From Chitinophagaceae bacterium (lineage in GTDB: Bacteria > Bacteroidota > Bacteroidia > Chitinophagales > Chitinophagaceae): a stretch of 55,404 bases of DNA. The DNA is taken from NCBI GenBank assembly GCA_024643645.1, contig JAHEMN010000006.1:1-55404 (forward strand), in the 5' to 3' direction. The translations under genes and the position numbers were made by a program. Shown here one piece after another: positions 8,273-16,762 of the stretch. Under the pieces are notes generated by a model, which was given only the letters and a program-made list of their open reading frames with translations, ran no database searches and was not told where the DNA came from. The number at the start of each line of letters is the position of its first letter. Position 1 is the stretch's first letter.

Positions 8273-9037
8273 CTAATATTTTTCCATTACACCCAATCCG
8301 AATAAAGCAAAGTCATACTTTACAGGATCATTTCGATCCAAAGTTCGCAGATAATCAGTTAACTCTATTGCGGCTTGCCAATCAGTCTGTTTACGGGTAA
8401 GAATATTCAGTCGCTTGGCTACTCTTGACACATGCAGATCGATAGGGCATATCAATTGAGCAGGAGATATCTTTTTCCAGATACCAAAATCGACCCCATT
8501 GTTATCCTGTCGTACCATCCATCTCAAAAACATATTCAATCTTTTGCAACTTGAGTTTCTTTCAGGTGTTGCAATATGCTTTCTGGTTCTTTCCGGGATA
8601 TGTTCTAATGAAAAAAAGTAATGATGAAAACCAACCAGCATTTTTTCTATGGTATCTCCATGCATAGTGAAAGCATCTTCAAGGCTTTTATATTTTGAGT
8701 AGTGAAACTTTAAGAACTCAATAAAATAAAGCAGATCGGTTGTATTAAATGTCCGGTGCTTAAAGGCTAATAATCTTTTTATATCTTTTTCTGTATGCTG
8801 CAAGCAGAACTGATAGGGTTCATTGTTCATTAACTGCATCAGCTCTTTTGATTTTTGAATAATAGTAGTTCGATTACCCCATGAAAAGATTGCTGCAAAG
8901 AAACCCGCTATTTCGATATCCTGCTTTTTTGAGAAAAGATGAGGAATTGAAACCGGATCATTACTAATAAAAGATGGCTGATTATATTGATCAACCTTTT
9001 TATTTAAAAAAACTGATAAAGTAGTTTGCTTATTCAA
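8273..9037 (-). CDS. TIGR02757 (DUF2400) family protein
   Basis: 254 residues. Typical family blocks are present: QPSFISNDPVSIPHLFSKKQDIEIAGFFAAIFSWGNR near the start, CKRLNMFLRWMVRQD, the GVDFGIWKKISPAQLICPIDLHVSRVAKRL block, and DPVKYDFALFGLGV near the end. Parts of the C-terminal half recall HhH-GPD DNA glycosylases, but the function is unproven. The start is TTG at 9037; an in-frame stop lies two codons upstream and no earlier ATG is available, so the non-ATG start is well supported. Cytoplasmic. Confidence 0.85.
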   Translation of the reverse strand: MNKQTTLSVFLNKKVDQYNQPSFISNDPVSIPHLFSKKQDIEIAGFFAAIFSWGNRTTIIQKSKELMQLMNNEPYQFCLQHTEKDIKRLLAFKHRTFNTTDLLYFIEFLKFHYSKYKSLEDAFTMHGDTIEKMLVGFHHYFFSLEHIPERTRKHIATPERNSSCKRLNMFLRWMVRQDNNGVDFGIWKKISPAQLICPIDLHVSRVAKRLNILTRKQTDWQAAIELTDYLRTLDRNDPVKYDFALFGLGVMEKY

Positions 9038-9144
9038 TAGTTAAAAATATCAAAATCATTTTGATACTATGATATATAGCAAAAAACTGATACTTATAAG
9101 TAGTAAATAAATATTCTAATAGAATGAAAAGAAAAAGCCGAGTA

Positions 9145-9184
9145 GAAAAAAACAACGATGGTTAATTACTAAACCACCGTTGTT
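9145..9184 (-). terminator. terminator of the head-GIN gene
   Basis: AACAACGATGGTT (9151-9163) and AACCACCGTTGTT (9172-9184) form a 13-bp stem with one G-U pair and an 8-base loop. On the minus strand it is followed by a run of T (9145-9150 as A on plus). Confidence 0.8.
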
Positions 9185-9197
9185 TAATAGATGAGTT

Positions 9198-9854
9198 TTA
9201 TCTTGGTATTATGCTGCCACTGCCTGAAATAGTACTGGTGATTATTGGAGTACCGCGGTAATAAACATTACCACTTCCCGCTATCACTACTTTTAATGTA
9301 TTGTTTGCCGTGATCTCAACATTTCCGCTTCCACTTATTGTTGCTTCCACTTTGTCAGCCACAAAGTTTAGTGCATTAATATTTCCGCTTCCTTCAATTG
9401 AGGAATAGAAATTTTGTGATGACCCCTGGCTAATACTGACATTTCCTGATCCAAAAGTATTGACATTGAAATTCGTTGTACCACTAAATGTTCCAGTTGT
9501 ACTTATATTTCCTGAACCCTCAGTAACCAAACCTTCTAATACAGGCATTGTAATAAATACTTCAGTATTGTCATTTCTGACATTTGTATTTTCTTTATAC
9601 CCAAGTTCAAGTGTGGTGTTTACCAATTTTGTTTCAAAGTAGGGTAACAGGTTATTATATCCTTTCACTTCTACTTTAAAAACTGCTCCTTCAGTTATAT
9701 AAACATTTGTACTGCCTGAAACCGATACTGATTTGAAATTGTTGATATTTCTGGTTTCAGTTATTACGGAGCCATTACCGGTAATTCTTTCTTTTGAACA
9801 AGAAATTAATGTCAACATGACAGCGGCGAATACTACAAACACATTTTTTTTCAT
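9198..9854 (-). CDS. head-GIN domain (DUF2807) lipoprotein
   Basis: 218 residues. The signal peptide ends in a lipobox (TLISC, Cys about 19). The rest is the head-GIN domain: a conserved NINNFKSVSVSGSTNVYI start and repeated SGN/GSGN turns about every 20 residues (GSGNIS, GSGNVS, GSGNIN, GSGNVE, GSGNVY, GSGSI), as expected for a right-handed beta-helix-like putative auto-transporter adhesin head. It is presumably anchored in the outer membrane or periplasm; a surface or adhesive role is only family-level inference. Single gene between its own terminator and the LytTR gene upstream. Confidence 0.9.
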   Translation of the reverse strand: MKKNVFVVFAAVMLTLISCSKERITGNGSVITETRNINNFKSVSVSGSTNVYITEGAVFKVEVKGYNNLLPYFETKLVNTTLELGYKENTNVRNDNTEVFITMPVLEGLVTEGSGNISTTGTFSGTTNFNVNTFGSGNVSISQGSSQNFYSSIEGSGNINALNFVADKVEATISGSGNVEITANNTLKVVIAGSGNVYYRGTPIITSTISGSGSIIPR

Positions 9855-10027
9855 AACAAAGATTTTTTTGATTTTTAGATAATAGTTATACTAGTGATAC
9901 GCCAAATTCTAATCCATGTTACAGGTGTAAACTGCGAAGGATGCCATAAACTCATTAAAGTAGAGGAAACAAAACCCGGGGTATAGAAAATACAGGGTGA
10001 AATATGTAAATCGAACTGCTAAATAAC

Positions 10028-10966
10028 TTATTTATTCAGCCATTCTTTATAAGCTGAAGCCCTTTTTTGGCTGATTATGATGGATTCTTCATGTGAAGGA
10101 GAGAGGTGTACGGCTAATTTTCCATTTTCTTCATTTGTAAAATACTGACAGGCTTTCAGGTTTATAATGAACTGACGGTTAGCTCTGAAGAAAAGGTTAT
10201 CTTCTAAAACCCTCGATAGTTCTTCCAGGGAGTGGTTCAGCAGGTAGGTATCGGATTGAAAAGTCTTAAGAGTTGTATAATTCCCGTTTTTATAAAAATA
10301 AGCAATGGTCTCTACAGGAATCGGGATGTTCTTATTTCCTGAAACGGCTATCAGAATATTTATTTTATCTGATTTACTTTGTTCCTTGTACTCTTCATCT
10401 TCATCATCGGTTCCGGGCTCCTTTTGAATGTCTGATATTTGAAGAGTATCAGGTCCGGGTTTTACATTTTGTAACGTAAATAGTTTTTCTTTCAATGATT
10501 CTAATTCAACCTTTTGTTCTTTGCTTTTTTGATAGAAATAAAAACCTACATAAAGAAAATTCCAGAAAATAATAAAAAGGATACCGATCGGTAATTCTGT
10601 ATAGAAAAAATCTACATCTTCCTTTTTATACCCCATTATGATCAAAAGATAGGTATACATATAGAATAGTACAAAAAACGATGGGATCATTATTCCTGCT
10701 ACGATCTGATAAAATATTCTGGTGGTAAAATTTTTATTCCATGGATATTGTATATCAAGATAGGAGGTAATGATATTGATATAAGTGGTTACAATAAATA
10801 CTAACATTATTCCGGCAAGAATATCCGGAATGAAATATTTGCCTTTTGTAATAGATATTATATCGGCAAAAGAGGAACTGCCAAGAAAAGTCAGGAATAA
10901 ACTTATCACAATAGAAGTGATCAGTCGTGCCCAAAAATCACGGTATGGGGTAAGTTCACTACTCAT
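10028..10966 (-). CDS. membrane-embedded LytTR transcription regulator
   Basis: 312 residues. Four predicted membrane helices occupy residues about 13-145 (FWARLITSIVISLFLTFLG and others), followed by a coiled linker with an acidic stretch (EPGTDDEDEEYKEQ, about 185-197) and a C-terminal LytTR DNA-binding domain (about 205-310: ETIAYFYKNGNYTTLKT, DNLFFRANRQFIINLKAC). It has no receiver or kinase domain, so signal input must come through the membrane part or an unseen partner. A DNA-binding domain held at the membrane is typical of Bacteroidota LytTR proteins of this kind. The target is unknown; head-GIN downstream is a candidate. Confidence 0.85.
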   Translation of the reverse strand: MSSELTPYRDFWARLITSIVISLFLTFLGSSSFADIISITKGKYFIPDILAGIMLVFIVTTYINIITSYLDIQYPWNKNFTTRIFYQIVAGIMIPSFFVLFYMYTYLLIIMGYKKEDVDFFYTELPIGILFIIFWNFLYVGFYFYQKSKEQKVELESLKEKLFTLQNVKPGPDTLQISDIQKEPGTDDEDEEYKEQSKSDKINILIAVSGNKNIPIPVETIAYFYKNGNYTTLKTFQSDTYLLNHSLEELSRVLEDNLFFRANRQFIINLKACQYFTNEENGKLAVHLSPSHEESIIISQKRASAYKEWLNK

Positions 10967-11036
10967 ATATCAGCCTGTTTTATTATTTAACATACAGGCA
11001 AATCTTTGGTTTGTTAAATGATCTTAATTGTCCTGG

Positions 11037-11735
11037 TTATTCAATAAAACTGTTTTTGATTCTGTCATCTTTTATTGGTGAATAATGTGAAATAAATTCA
11101 CCATTTACGATCAGGTTTTCGAAATAACATTTATAACCTTTTGAACCTTCTGTTTTAGTTTTGGGTTGAATAAAAAAATGTAATTGAGGTTCAGGTGAAT
11201 TTCCTGAATTACCACAATGTCCCAGAAGCTGACTTTTTTTTACCAGGTCATTAAATTTTACCTTGATAGAATTTAATTTTAAGTGAGACAATGAAATATA
11301 TTCCTCATTGTTTGTTTTCAATACCACACTATTACCATAAAATTGTTTGGTATTCACAATTCCCGGAATATTGTCACTAATTCCTTCTACAACAGCTATC
11401 ACAATTCCATCACAGGGAGCAGTTATTGGTTTATCAAATGCAAAATAATTTTCATTGATTTTACCATTAGATCTATATGATTTACCTGTACTATCCGTTA
11501 TTGTCAGATTAAGTGAATAGGTCTGTCTTATGTTTTCTTCAGAATTGTTTTTATTATAACCTCCGGAGTGAACATTCCATTCGCCTGTAACTGGTAATAT
11601 CAATTTAGTATGATTACGATTTTTAGTATCCTTTTCTTCTGGTTTATCAATTGGCAAGTCAGAATCAATATTTTTATTCATTCCTTTACAGGAAAAAAGA
11701 ATAAAAATTATAAAAAGAATTGTAACATTTTTCAT
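11037..11735 (-). CDS. M23 (LysM-less) peptidase-like lipoprotein, probably degenerate
   Basis: 232 residues. Lipobox LFSC at residues about 13-16. The C-terminal half looks like a lasso-type M23 metallopeptidase: FDKPITAPCDGIVIAV, GNSVVLKT, YISLSHLKLNSI, VKKSQLLGHCGNSGNSPEPQLHFFI. The LSHL and QLHFF histidines are kept, but the first ligand pair expected in HxxxD is replaced (RQTYSLNL, with Asn where Asp should be and no His). It may therefore be catalytically dead or a ligand-binding relative. It starts 13 bases after MetB stop. Confidence 0.7.
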   Translation of the reverse strand: MKNVTILFIIFILFSCKGMNKNIDSDLPIDKPEEKDTKNRNHTKLILPVTGEWNVHSGGYNKNNSEENIRQTYSLNLTITDSTGKSYRSNGKINENYFAFDKPITAPCDGIVIAVVEGISDNIPGIVNTKQFYGNSVVLKTNNEEYISLSHLKLNSIKVKFNDLVKKSQLLGHCGNSGNSPEPQLHFFIQPKTKTEGSKGYKCYFENLIVNGEFISHYSPIKDDRIKNSFIE

Positions 11736-11748
11736 GTTATTAATTTAA

Positions 11749-12888
11749 TCAGCCAATTGCTTTATTCAGATCCTCGATCAGGTCATCGGCATCTTCAATA
11801 CCTACACTTAACCTGATCAACGAATCGCTCAGCCCATTTTTTATTCTTTCCTCTCTTGGAATGGAGGCATGTGTCATACTTGCAGGATGGTTGATCAATG
11901 ATTCTACCCCACCCAGGCTTTCAGCTAATGAAAATAAATGTGTAGAAGATAAAACCCTGTTCGCTTCATCCACACTATCATTTTTTAATTCAAAAGAGAT
12001 CATACCACCAAAATCCAGCATTTGCTTTTTCGCTATAGCATATCCGGGATGTTCTTCAAAACCCGGCCAGTAAACTTTTGCCACTTTTGGATTATTTCTA
12101 AGCCAGTTAGCAATTGCTTTTCCATTTTCACAATGGGCTTTCATTCTTACACCCAATGTTTTTATTCCTCTTAATACCAGAAAACAATCCATTGGGCCGG
12201 GTACTGCACCACAGCTTTTTTGGATGAAATATAATTTTTCTCTTAACTCAGGATCGTTCATCATTAAAGCACCCTGAATTACATCACTATGCCCACCTAA
12301 ATATTTTGTTACCGAATGCATTACTATATCTGCTCCAAGATCCAATGGGTTTTGCAAATAAGGCGATGCAAAAGTATTATCAACGGCCAGCAGTATTTTT
12401 TTTGATTGAGTGATAGAAGCAACTGCTGCTATATCTGTAATATTCATTAATGGATTTGTCGGCGTCTCAATCCATACTAATTTTGTTTTGCCGGTAATTG
12501 CCTTTTCTACATTTTCAGCATTGGTTGTATCAACATACTTGAATACAATTCCAAACCTTTCAAATACTTTGGTAAATAAACGGTAAGTACCACCATACAT
12601 ATCATTGGCGCAGATCACTTCATCTCCCGGTGCTAATAATTTTATTACAGCATCTGTTGCCGCTACACCACTGCTGAATGCCAATCCGAATTTTCCATTT
12701 TCAATTATTGCAAATGCATCTTCCAGTGCTTTACGGGTAGGGTTCTGACTTCTGGCATACTCATAACCTTTATTTTTCCCCGGTGCTTCCTGTACATAAG
12801 TGGAAGTCTGGAAGATAGGGGTCATAATGGCTCCGGTAGAAGGGTCTGGTTCTGCCCCGGCATGGATCAATTTTGTTGCAAGCTTCAT
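11749..12888 (-). CDS. metB: cystathionine gamma-synthase/lyase family PLP enzyme
   Basis: 379 residues, cytoplasmic. Trans-sulfuration enzyme family: TKLIHAGAEPDPSTGAIMTPIFQTSTY at the start, the phosphate-binding FSSGVAATDAV, WIETPTNPLMNITDI, AVDNTFASPYLQNPL and the PLP lysine in SVTKYLGGHSDVIQG near residue 197. It would convert an O-acylhomoserine plus cysteine to cystathionine, or act as gamma-lyase; sequence alone does not separate these well, so metB is the family-level choice. It follows asnB by 47 bases on the same strand. Confidence 0.85.
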   Translation of the reverse strand: MKLATKLIHAGAEPDPSTGAIMTPIFQTSTYVQEAPGKNKGYEYARSQNPTRKALEDAFAIIENGKFGLAFSSGVAATDAVIKLLAPGDEVICANDMYGGTYRLFTKVFERFGIVFKYVDTTNAENVEKAITGKTKLVWIETPTNPLMNITDIAAVASITQSKKILLAVDNTFASPYLQNPLDLGADIVMHSVTKYLGGHSDVIQGALMMNDPELREKLYFIQKSCGAVPGPMDCFLVLRGIKTLGVRMKAHCENGKAIANWLRNNPKVAKVYWPGFEEHPGYAIAKKQMLDFGGMISFELKNDSVDEANRVLSSTHLFSLAESLGGVESLINHPASMTHASIPREERIKNGLSDSLIRLSVGIEDADDLIEDLNKAIG

Positions 12889-12935
12889 ACTATAGTTGTT
12901 GAATTATTAGAAAGTGCAAAGATGACGATTTCAAG

Positions 12936-14822
12936 TCACTTAAAAATGGCAGCAGCAGAGAGATATCGCCAATCGTAATTATCAGCATCATAAGAATTTT
13001 TAGGCTCAATTTTTTTATCAAGTACTGAAGGGTTTAATACTTTTTCATTCACCAATGTACTTTTAGCTTCTTGAATAGCTATTTGAACATTCTTATTGCT
13101 CATCCAGTTTTTTTGTGGTGGTTCAAAACCAACTTTATCTTTTCTCCATGTAATTGATTCGGGGAGTTCATTTTTCATTGTTTCTCTTAATATCCATTTG
13201 GTCCATCCATTCCTTACTTTAAAATGTGCCGGTAAAGAGAAAATAAACTCAACCAATTCATATGAAAGGAAAGGTAAACGGACCTCTCTTCCATGCGCCA
13301 TTGAGTTTCTGTCAGCATATTTCAATAATTCTTCTAATCCATGCGTACAAGTATTAAAGTATAATGCATTATTCAACGTAAATCTTTCCGGTACTGCATA
13401 ATAAGCTTCTTTGCTTTGTAGTTTAATAAACTCTTTGGTAAAATCTTCATGCTTGATAGCATTCAATAGAAACCTGTTCTCTAAAACGATTGTTGCAAAA
13501 TCCGGAAAATAAGAAGCGATAATATTTTTGAAATCAAAATTTTCTGTGACTCCCAATTCTCTGGCAGCTTTTATCTCTTTACTTTTTTTTAATTTTCTTT
13601 TACGAAAAAGTTCCTGCCAGTACCATTTATAATATTTACGATACCCGGCTAGTGTTTCATCGGCACCCTGCCCATCCAATAATACTTTGGTGCCATGTTG
13701 TTTGGCTAATTCATATACTTTGTATTGAGCATAGACACTGGCAGAGCCAAATGGAACTTCCTGGTGATAACAAAATTTCTGCCAGTCTTCCAACAGATCA
13801 TCAGCAGAAATAGCCGTAGTATATTGTTGCAGGTTGAATTTTTCTGTAACCATTTTAGCATGTGCTGCTTCATCATTCTCAAATCCGGGGAATACTGCAG
13901 TATATGCTGTTAATGAAGAAGAACTATTAAAAGATGAAACAGCTGCAATGATGGAGGAGCTGTCTAAACCACCGCTAAGAGAAGTGCCGATCGAAACATC
14001 ACTTCTCAGTCTTCTTTTTATGGAAGTAGAAAAAAGATGGTTGAATTGTTCTAATGCCTCGCTATCAGTAATTTTTTTGCTTTCATTTTCTGGATCTATA
14101 TCCCAATACTTTTCAAGTATTAATTCATTATTCGCCAGATAATATTTTAAGCAGGTAGCTGCTGGAAGTTTATTGATGTTTTCAAAAAAAGTTTCTTCGG
14201 GTTGGTTTGGGTTATCGGTATATCCAATGGTGATGAAATTAAAAAGCATTTTCTGATTGGGTATTCTTTCTACACCAATAGCCCACAGGGCTTTCATTTC
14301 TGAAGCAAATAATAATCTGTTTTTATCTCTGTAATAAAAGAAAGGCTTTTCTCCGAAGCGGTCTCTAGCAGCAAACAATTCTTTTTTATTCTCATCCCAG
14401 ATAGCAAAGGAGAACATACCATCAAAATGATCAACACAAAGATCTTTCCAATGGTCATAAGCGGCTGCAATTACTTCTGTATCCGTTTGGGAATGAAATG
14501 TATAACCAAGTTTAGAAAGTTCCTCTTTTAATTCTAAATAATTATAAACTTCTCCATTATGAATGATTGTATACTGAGTTGTACTTTCACCTTTAGTAGC
14601 ATAATGCATTGGTTGATGACCTGCCATACTCAGATCAATAATAGAAAGCCGGCGATGACCTAAACCTGCAGTTGCATTATCATTGATCCACATTCCTTCT
14701 CCATCGGGGCCTCGGTGTTGCAATGAATCATCCATTGACTGAAGTTGTTGCTTCAGTAATGATTTATAATCTTCGGTATTGGTTGATGGTTGGCGGGTAA
14801 TAATGCCTGCAATTCCACACAT
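12936..14822 (-). CDS. asnB: asparagine synthase (glutamine-hydrolysing)
   Basis: 628 residues. It begins MCGIAGI, so Cys2 is the N-terminal nucleophile of the class II glutamine amidotransferase domain (about 2-215, with LQHRGPDGEG, HRRLSIIDLS and HNGEVYN). The C-terminal synthetase domain (about 240-620) carries the ATP pyrophosphatase loop SLSGGLDSSS and LLDGQGADETLAGY, plus the late MAHGREVRLPFL motif. It amidates aspartate to asparagine using glutamine and ATP in the cytoplasm; some close relatives make other amides in biosynthetic clusters, but no such cluster is present. Full length. Confidence 0.93.
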   Translation of the reverse strand: MCGIAGIITRQPSTNTEDYKSLLKQQLQSMDDSLQHRGPDGEGMWINDNATAGLGHRRLSIIDLSMAGHQPMHYATKGESTTQYTIIHNGEVYNYLELKEELSKLGYTFHSQTDTEVIAAAYDHWKDLCVDHFDGMFSFAIWDENKKELFAARDRFGEKPFFYYRDKNRLLFASEMKALWAIGVERIPNQKMLFNFITIGYTDNPNQPEETFFENINKLPAATCLKYYLANNELILEKYWDIDPENESKKITDSEALEQFNHLFSTSIKRRLRSDVSIGTSLSGGLDSSSIIAAVSSFNSSSSLTAYTAVFPGFENDEAAHAKMVTEKFNLQQYTTAISADDLLEDWQKFCYHQEVPFGSASVYAQYKVYELAKQHGTKVLLDGQGADETLAGYRKYYKWYWQELFRKRKLKKSKEIKAARELGVTENFDFKNIIASYFPDFATIVLENRFLLNAIKHEDFTKEFIKLQSKEAYYAVPERFTLNNALYFNTCTHGLEELLKYADRNSMAHGREVRLPFLSYELVEFIFSLPAHFKVRNGWTKWILRETMKNELPESITWRKDKVGFEPPQKNWMSNKNVQIAIQEAKSTLVNEKVLNPSVLDKKIEPKNSYDADNYDWRYLSAAAIFK

Positions 14823-14882
14823 GGTGTAAATATCGAACTAATAAGTTCTAAATCCCAAAAAACAGAATAGAGGTTTTGTTTT

Positions 14883-15518
14883 TTATTTAAAAGTAATTGG
14901 AAGGTGGGCTTCTAAATGATCCCATTCCATTACCAGATCAACGGCATTGTTTTTTTCTTCGAAGTACATGGTGAAAAACTCAAGTGGATCTTCTTTTATT
15001 GTAACAGGTATCTGAAATCTTGCAATGTCCTGCGATGCATCTGGATGTAACCCCCAGCTATCAATATTATTATTCAGCACAATCGTCCATGTTTCTTTTT
15101 CAGGAATACAATAAAGAACATAACGACCGGCTTTAATTTTCTTGTTTTGAATGGTTACCTCATTATAGAAGTCAATTTCAGTGGCTTCATTCGCACCAAG
15201 GCGCCACGGCTCTCCATACTTTAATAAATTCTGAAACAATCTTCTTCCACCAAGATGCGGACGGCTGTAAATAATTCTTGCTTTTGGAAGTGCACTGGTT
15301 GCTTTTGACATTTTCATTTGCGGATAATCAACAGGGAAATAGCTCATATCCATTGGTGAAACATCAGTAGGATCAAAAGGATTAATTGAATTGTCTGGTT
15401 TTATTATTTCAACACTATCACCTTTCTTGGAATCGGTCAGCGGAGTATTATCAGTTTTGTTATTTGTACAGGCAAACGAAATAACAGAGGCAAAGAAGAT
15501 GAGTGCTAATGCTTTCAT
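14883..15518 (-). CDS. DUF2911 domain lipoprotein
   Basis: 211 residues. Lipobox SFAC (Cys about 17), a short acidic linker, then DUF2911: SPMDMSYFPVDYP, ARIIYSRPHLGGRRLFQNL, YGEPWRLGANEATEIDF, KIKAGRYVLYCIPEKETWTIVLN. The family is secreted, Bacteroidota-rich and of unknown function. It is a direct neighbour and paralogue of the next gene on the same strand, 11 bases apart, so they are co-transcribed. Confidence 0.87.
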   Translation of the reverse strand: MKALALIFFASVISFACTNNKTDNTPLTDSKKGDSVEIIKPDNSINPFDPTDVSPMDMSYFPVDYPQMKMSKATSALPKARIIYSRPHLGGRRLFQNLLKYGEPWRLGANEATEIDFYNEVTIQNKKIKAGRYVLYCIPEKETWTIVLNNNIDSWGLHPDASQDIARFQIPVTIKEDPLEFFTMYFEEKNNAVDLVMEWDHLEAHLPITFK

Positions 15519-15529
15519 ATAATTAGTTA

Positions 15530-16093
15530 TTAAAAAGTGATCGGTAACGCCACCTGCACATTATCCCATGCAATTATAAGATTATATCCGCTGATTGATT
15601 TATCAAAGATCATTGATAATGATTCTATGATCATATTGGTCTTTTCTACAGTCACTTCTGTTCTAACGACATCTTTGGCACTAGAATATTTAAAAGAGCC
15701 CCATGTGTCGGTATCTTTATTAACAATGATCGTCCAGGTGTTCTCATTCACAATTGCATACAATGTATAACGGCCTTTAGTGATCTTTTTCCCGCCGATT
15801 CTTACATTCCTGAAAAACTCAATTTCTGTTGCTTCATTGGCTCCCAATCTCCATACTTCTCCATATTTTACCAGCGAACCAAAGATCGTTCTTCCTGCCT
15901 TTTGTGGTCTGCTATAGATAACTCTGGCTGCCAGAGGTTCTGTTATCTTCTCCTGAATTTTCAGTACGGGATAATTTACCGGATAATAGGCCATGTCCAT
16001 TGGTGATTTATCTACCGGAGGGATATTATTTTGTGCTAACAAGGAAAAAAAAACTAACTGAAAAACAGATAGAAGAAGAATGACCTTTTTCAT
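15530..16093 (-). CDS. DUF2911 domain exported protein, paralogue
   Basis: 187 residues with a Sec signal peptide (cleavage near LLAQ, residue about 20) and no lipobox. DUF2911 blocks are conserved with the neighbour: SPMDMAYYPVNYP, ARVIYSRPQKAGRTIFGSL, YGEVWRLGANEATEIEF, ITKGRYTLYAIVNENTWTIIVN. It is the promoter-proximal member of the pair. One lipidated and one soluble copy repeats the pattern seen in the DUF4197 pair. Function unknown. Confidence 0.87.
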   Translation of the reverse strand: MKKVILLLSVFQLVFFSLLAQNNIPPVDKSPMDMAYYPVNYPVLKIQEKITEPLAARVIYSRPQKAGRTIFGSLVKYGEVWRLGANEATEIEFFRNVRIGGKKITKGRYTLYAIVNENTWTIIVNKDTDTWGSFKYSSAKDVVRTEVTVEKTNMIIESLSMIFDKSISGYNLIIAWDNVQVALPITF

Positions 16094-16146
16094 ATTTAAA
16101 TGCTATTTACAAATGTAAAACGAATTGTTTATCCGGAAGTTACCAT

Positions 16147-16755
16147 TTATATAATCAGATCATCCTTATTTATCAGCTCATTGAACTTCTTTTCTGTAAA
16201 TGGAATTACCGCTGCGAGGAAATGACGGGAACAGTCCTTCAAAAGTTGGTAGTGTTGTTCAAATAATTCAAAAGCGGTATTACTTTCAGTTAAATAAGTT
16301 GCCCTTCTTGCCACACCTCCCATACTCTTTTCAATACCCCATTTTGTACGGTAGTTATATAACCAGTTCTGCATTTTCATATAAGGGTACATGGCAGCAA
16401 ATTTTTCGACCAGCCATTGTGTATTATTATCAAGATGCTGATAAACATCCTGTGAAAATTTGAATAAGGAATCTTCGGAAAAATAATGTTGATCTGTAGC
16501 CAGAAAATAATCATAGACCACATCTACAAATGCACCGCTGTATAATCGATATGCCGGTCTGAAAACTTCCTTTGCAGCTTTAGTAGCTTCATGTTGATCG
16601 GTAAATGTATCTATTTCCCGATGTAGCATGATGCCTTTTTGAATGGTAGTAGGATAATCAAATTTCTTTTTTCCTTTTACATAATCACTGATCATATTGC
16701 CCACCAGAATTTCAGGATGATCAAAAGAAAGATATGCGTGGGCTAAGTAGTTAAT
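16147..16755 (-). CDS. acyl-carrier-protein phosphodiesterase family (AcpH-like)
   Basis: 202 residues from the proposed ATT start at 16755. A GTG at 16704 gives only 185 residues and cuts off the conserved N-terminus. In-frame translation upstream of the GTG reads NYLAHAYLSFDHPEILVGNMISDYVKG, which matches the family start in which Met directly precedes NYLAHA; here that codon is ATT. Downstream are IQKGIMLHREIDTFTDQH and YDYFLATD. E. coli AcpH (193 residues) removes 4-phosphopantetheine from ACP. The upstream hydrolase stop is 7 bases away. Function beyond family level is inferred. Confidence 0.75.
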   Translation of the reverse strand: MNYLAHAYLSFDHPEILVGNMISDYVKGKKKFDYPTTIQKGIMLHREIDTFTDQHEATKAAKEVFRPAYRLYSGAFVDVVYDYFLATDQHYFSEDSLFKFSQDVYQHLDNNTQWLVEKFAAMYPYMKMQNWLYNYRTKWGIEKSMGGVARRATYLTESNTAFELFEQHYQLLKDCSRHFLAAVIPFTEKKFNELINKDDLII

Positions 16756-16762
16756 GATTTTA

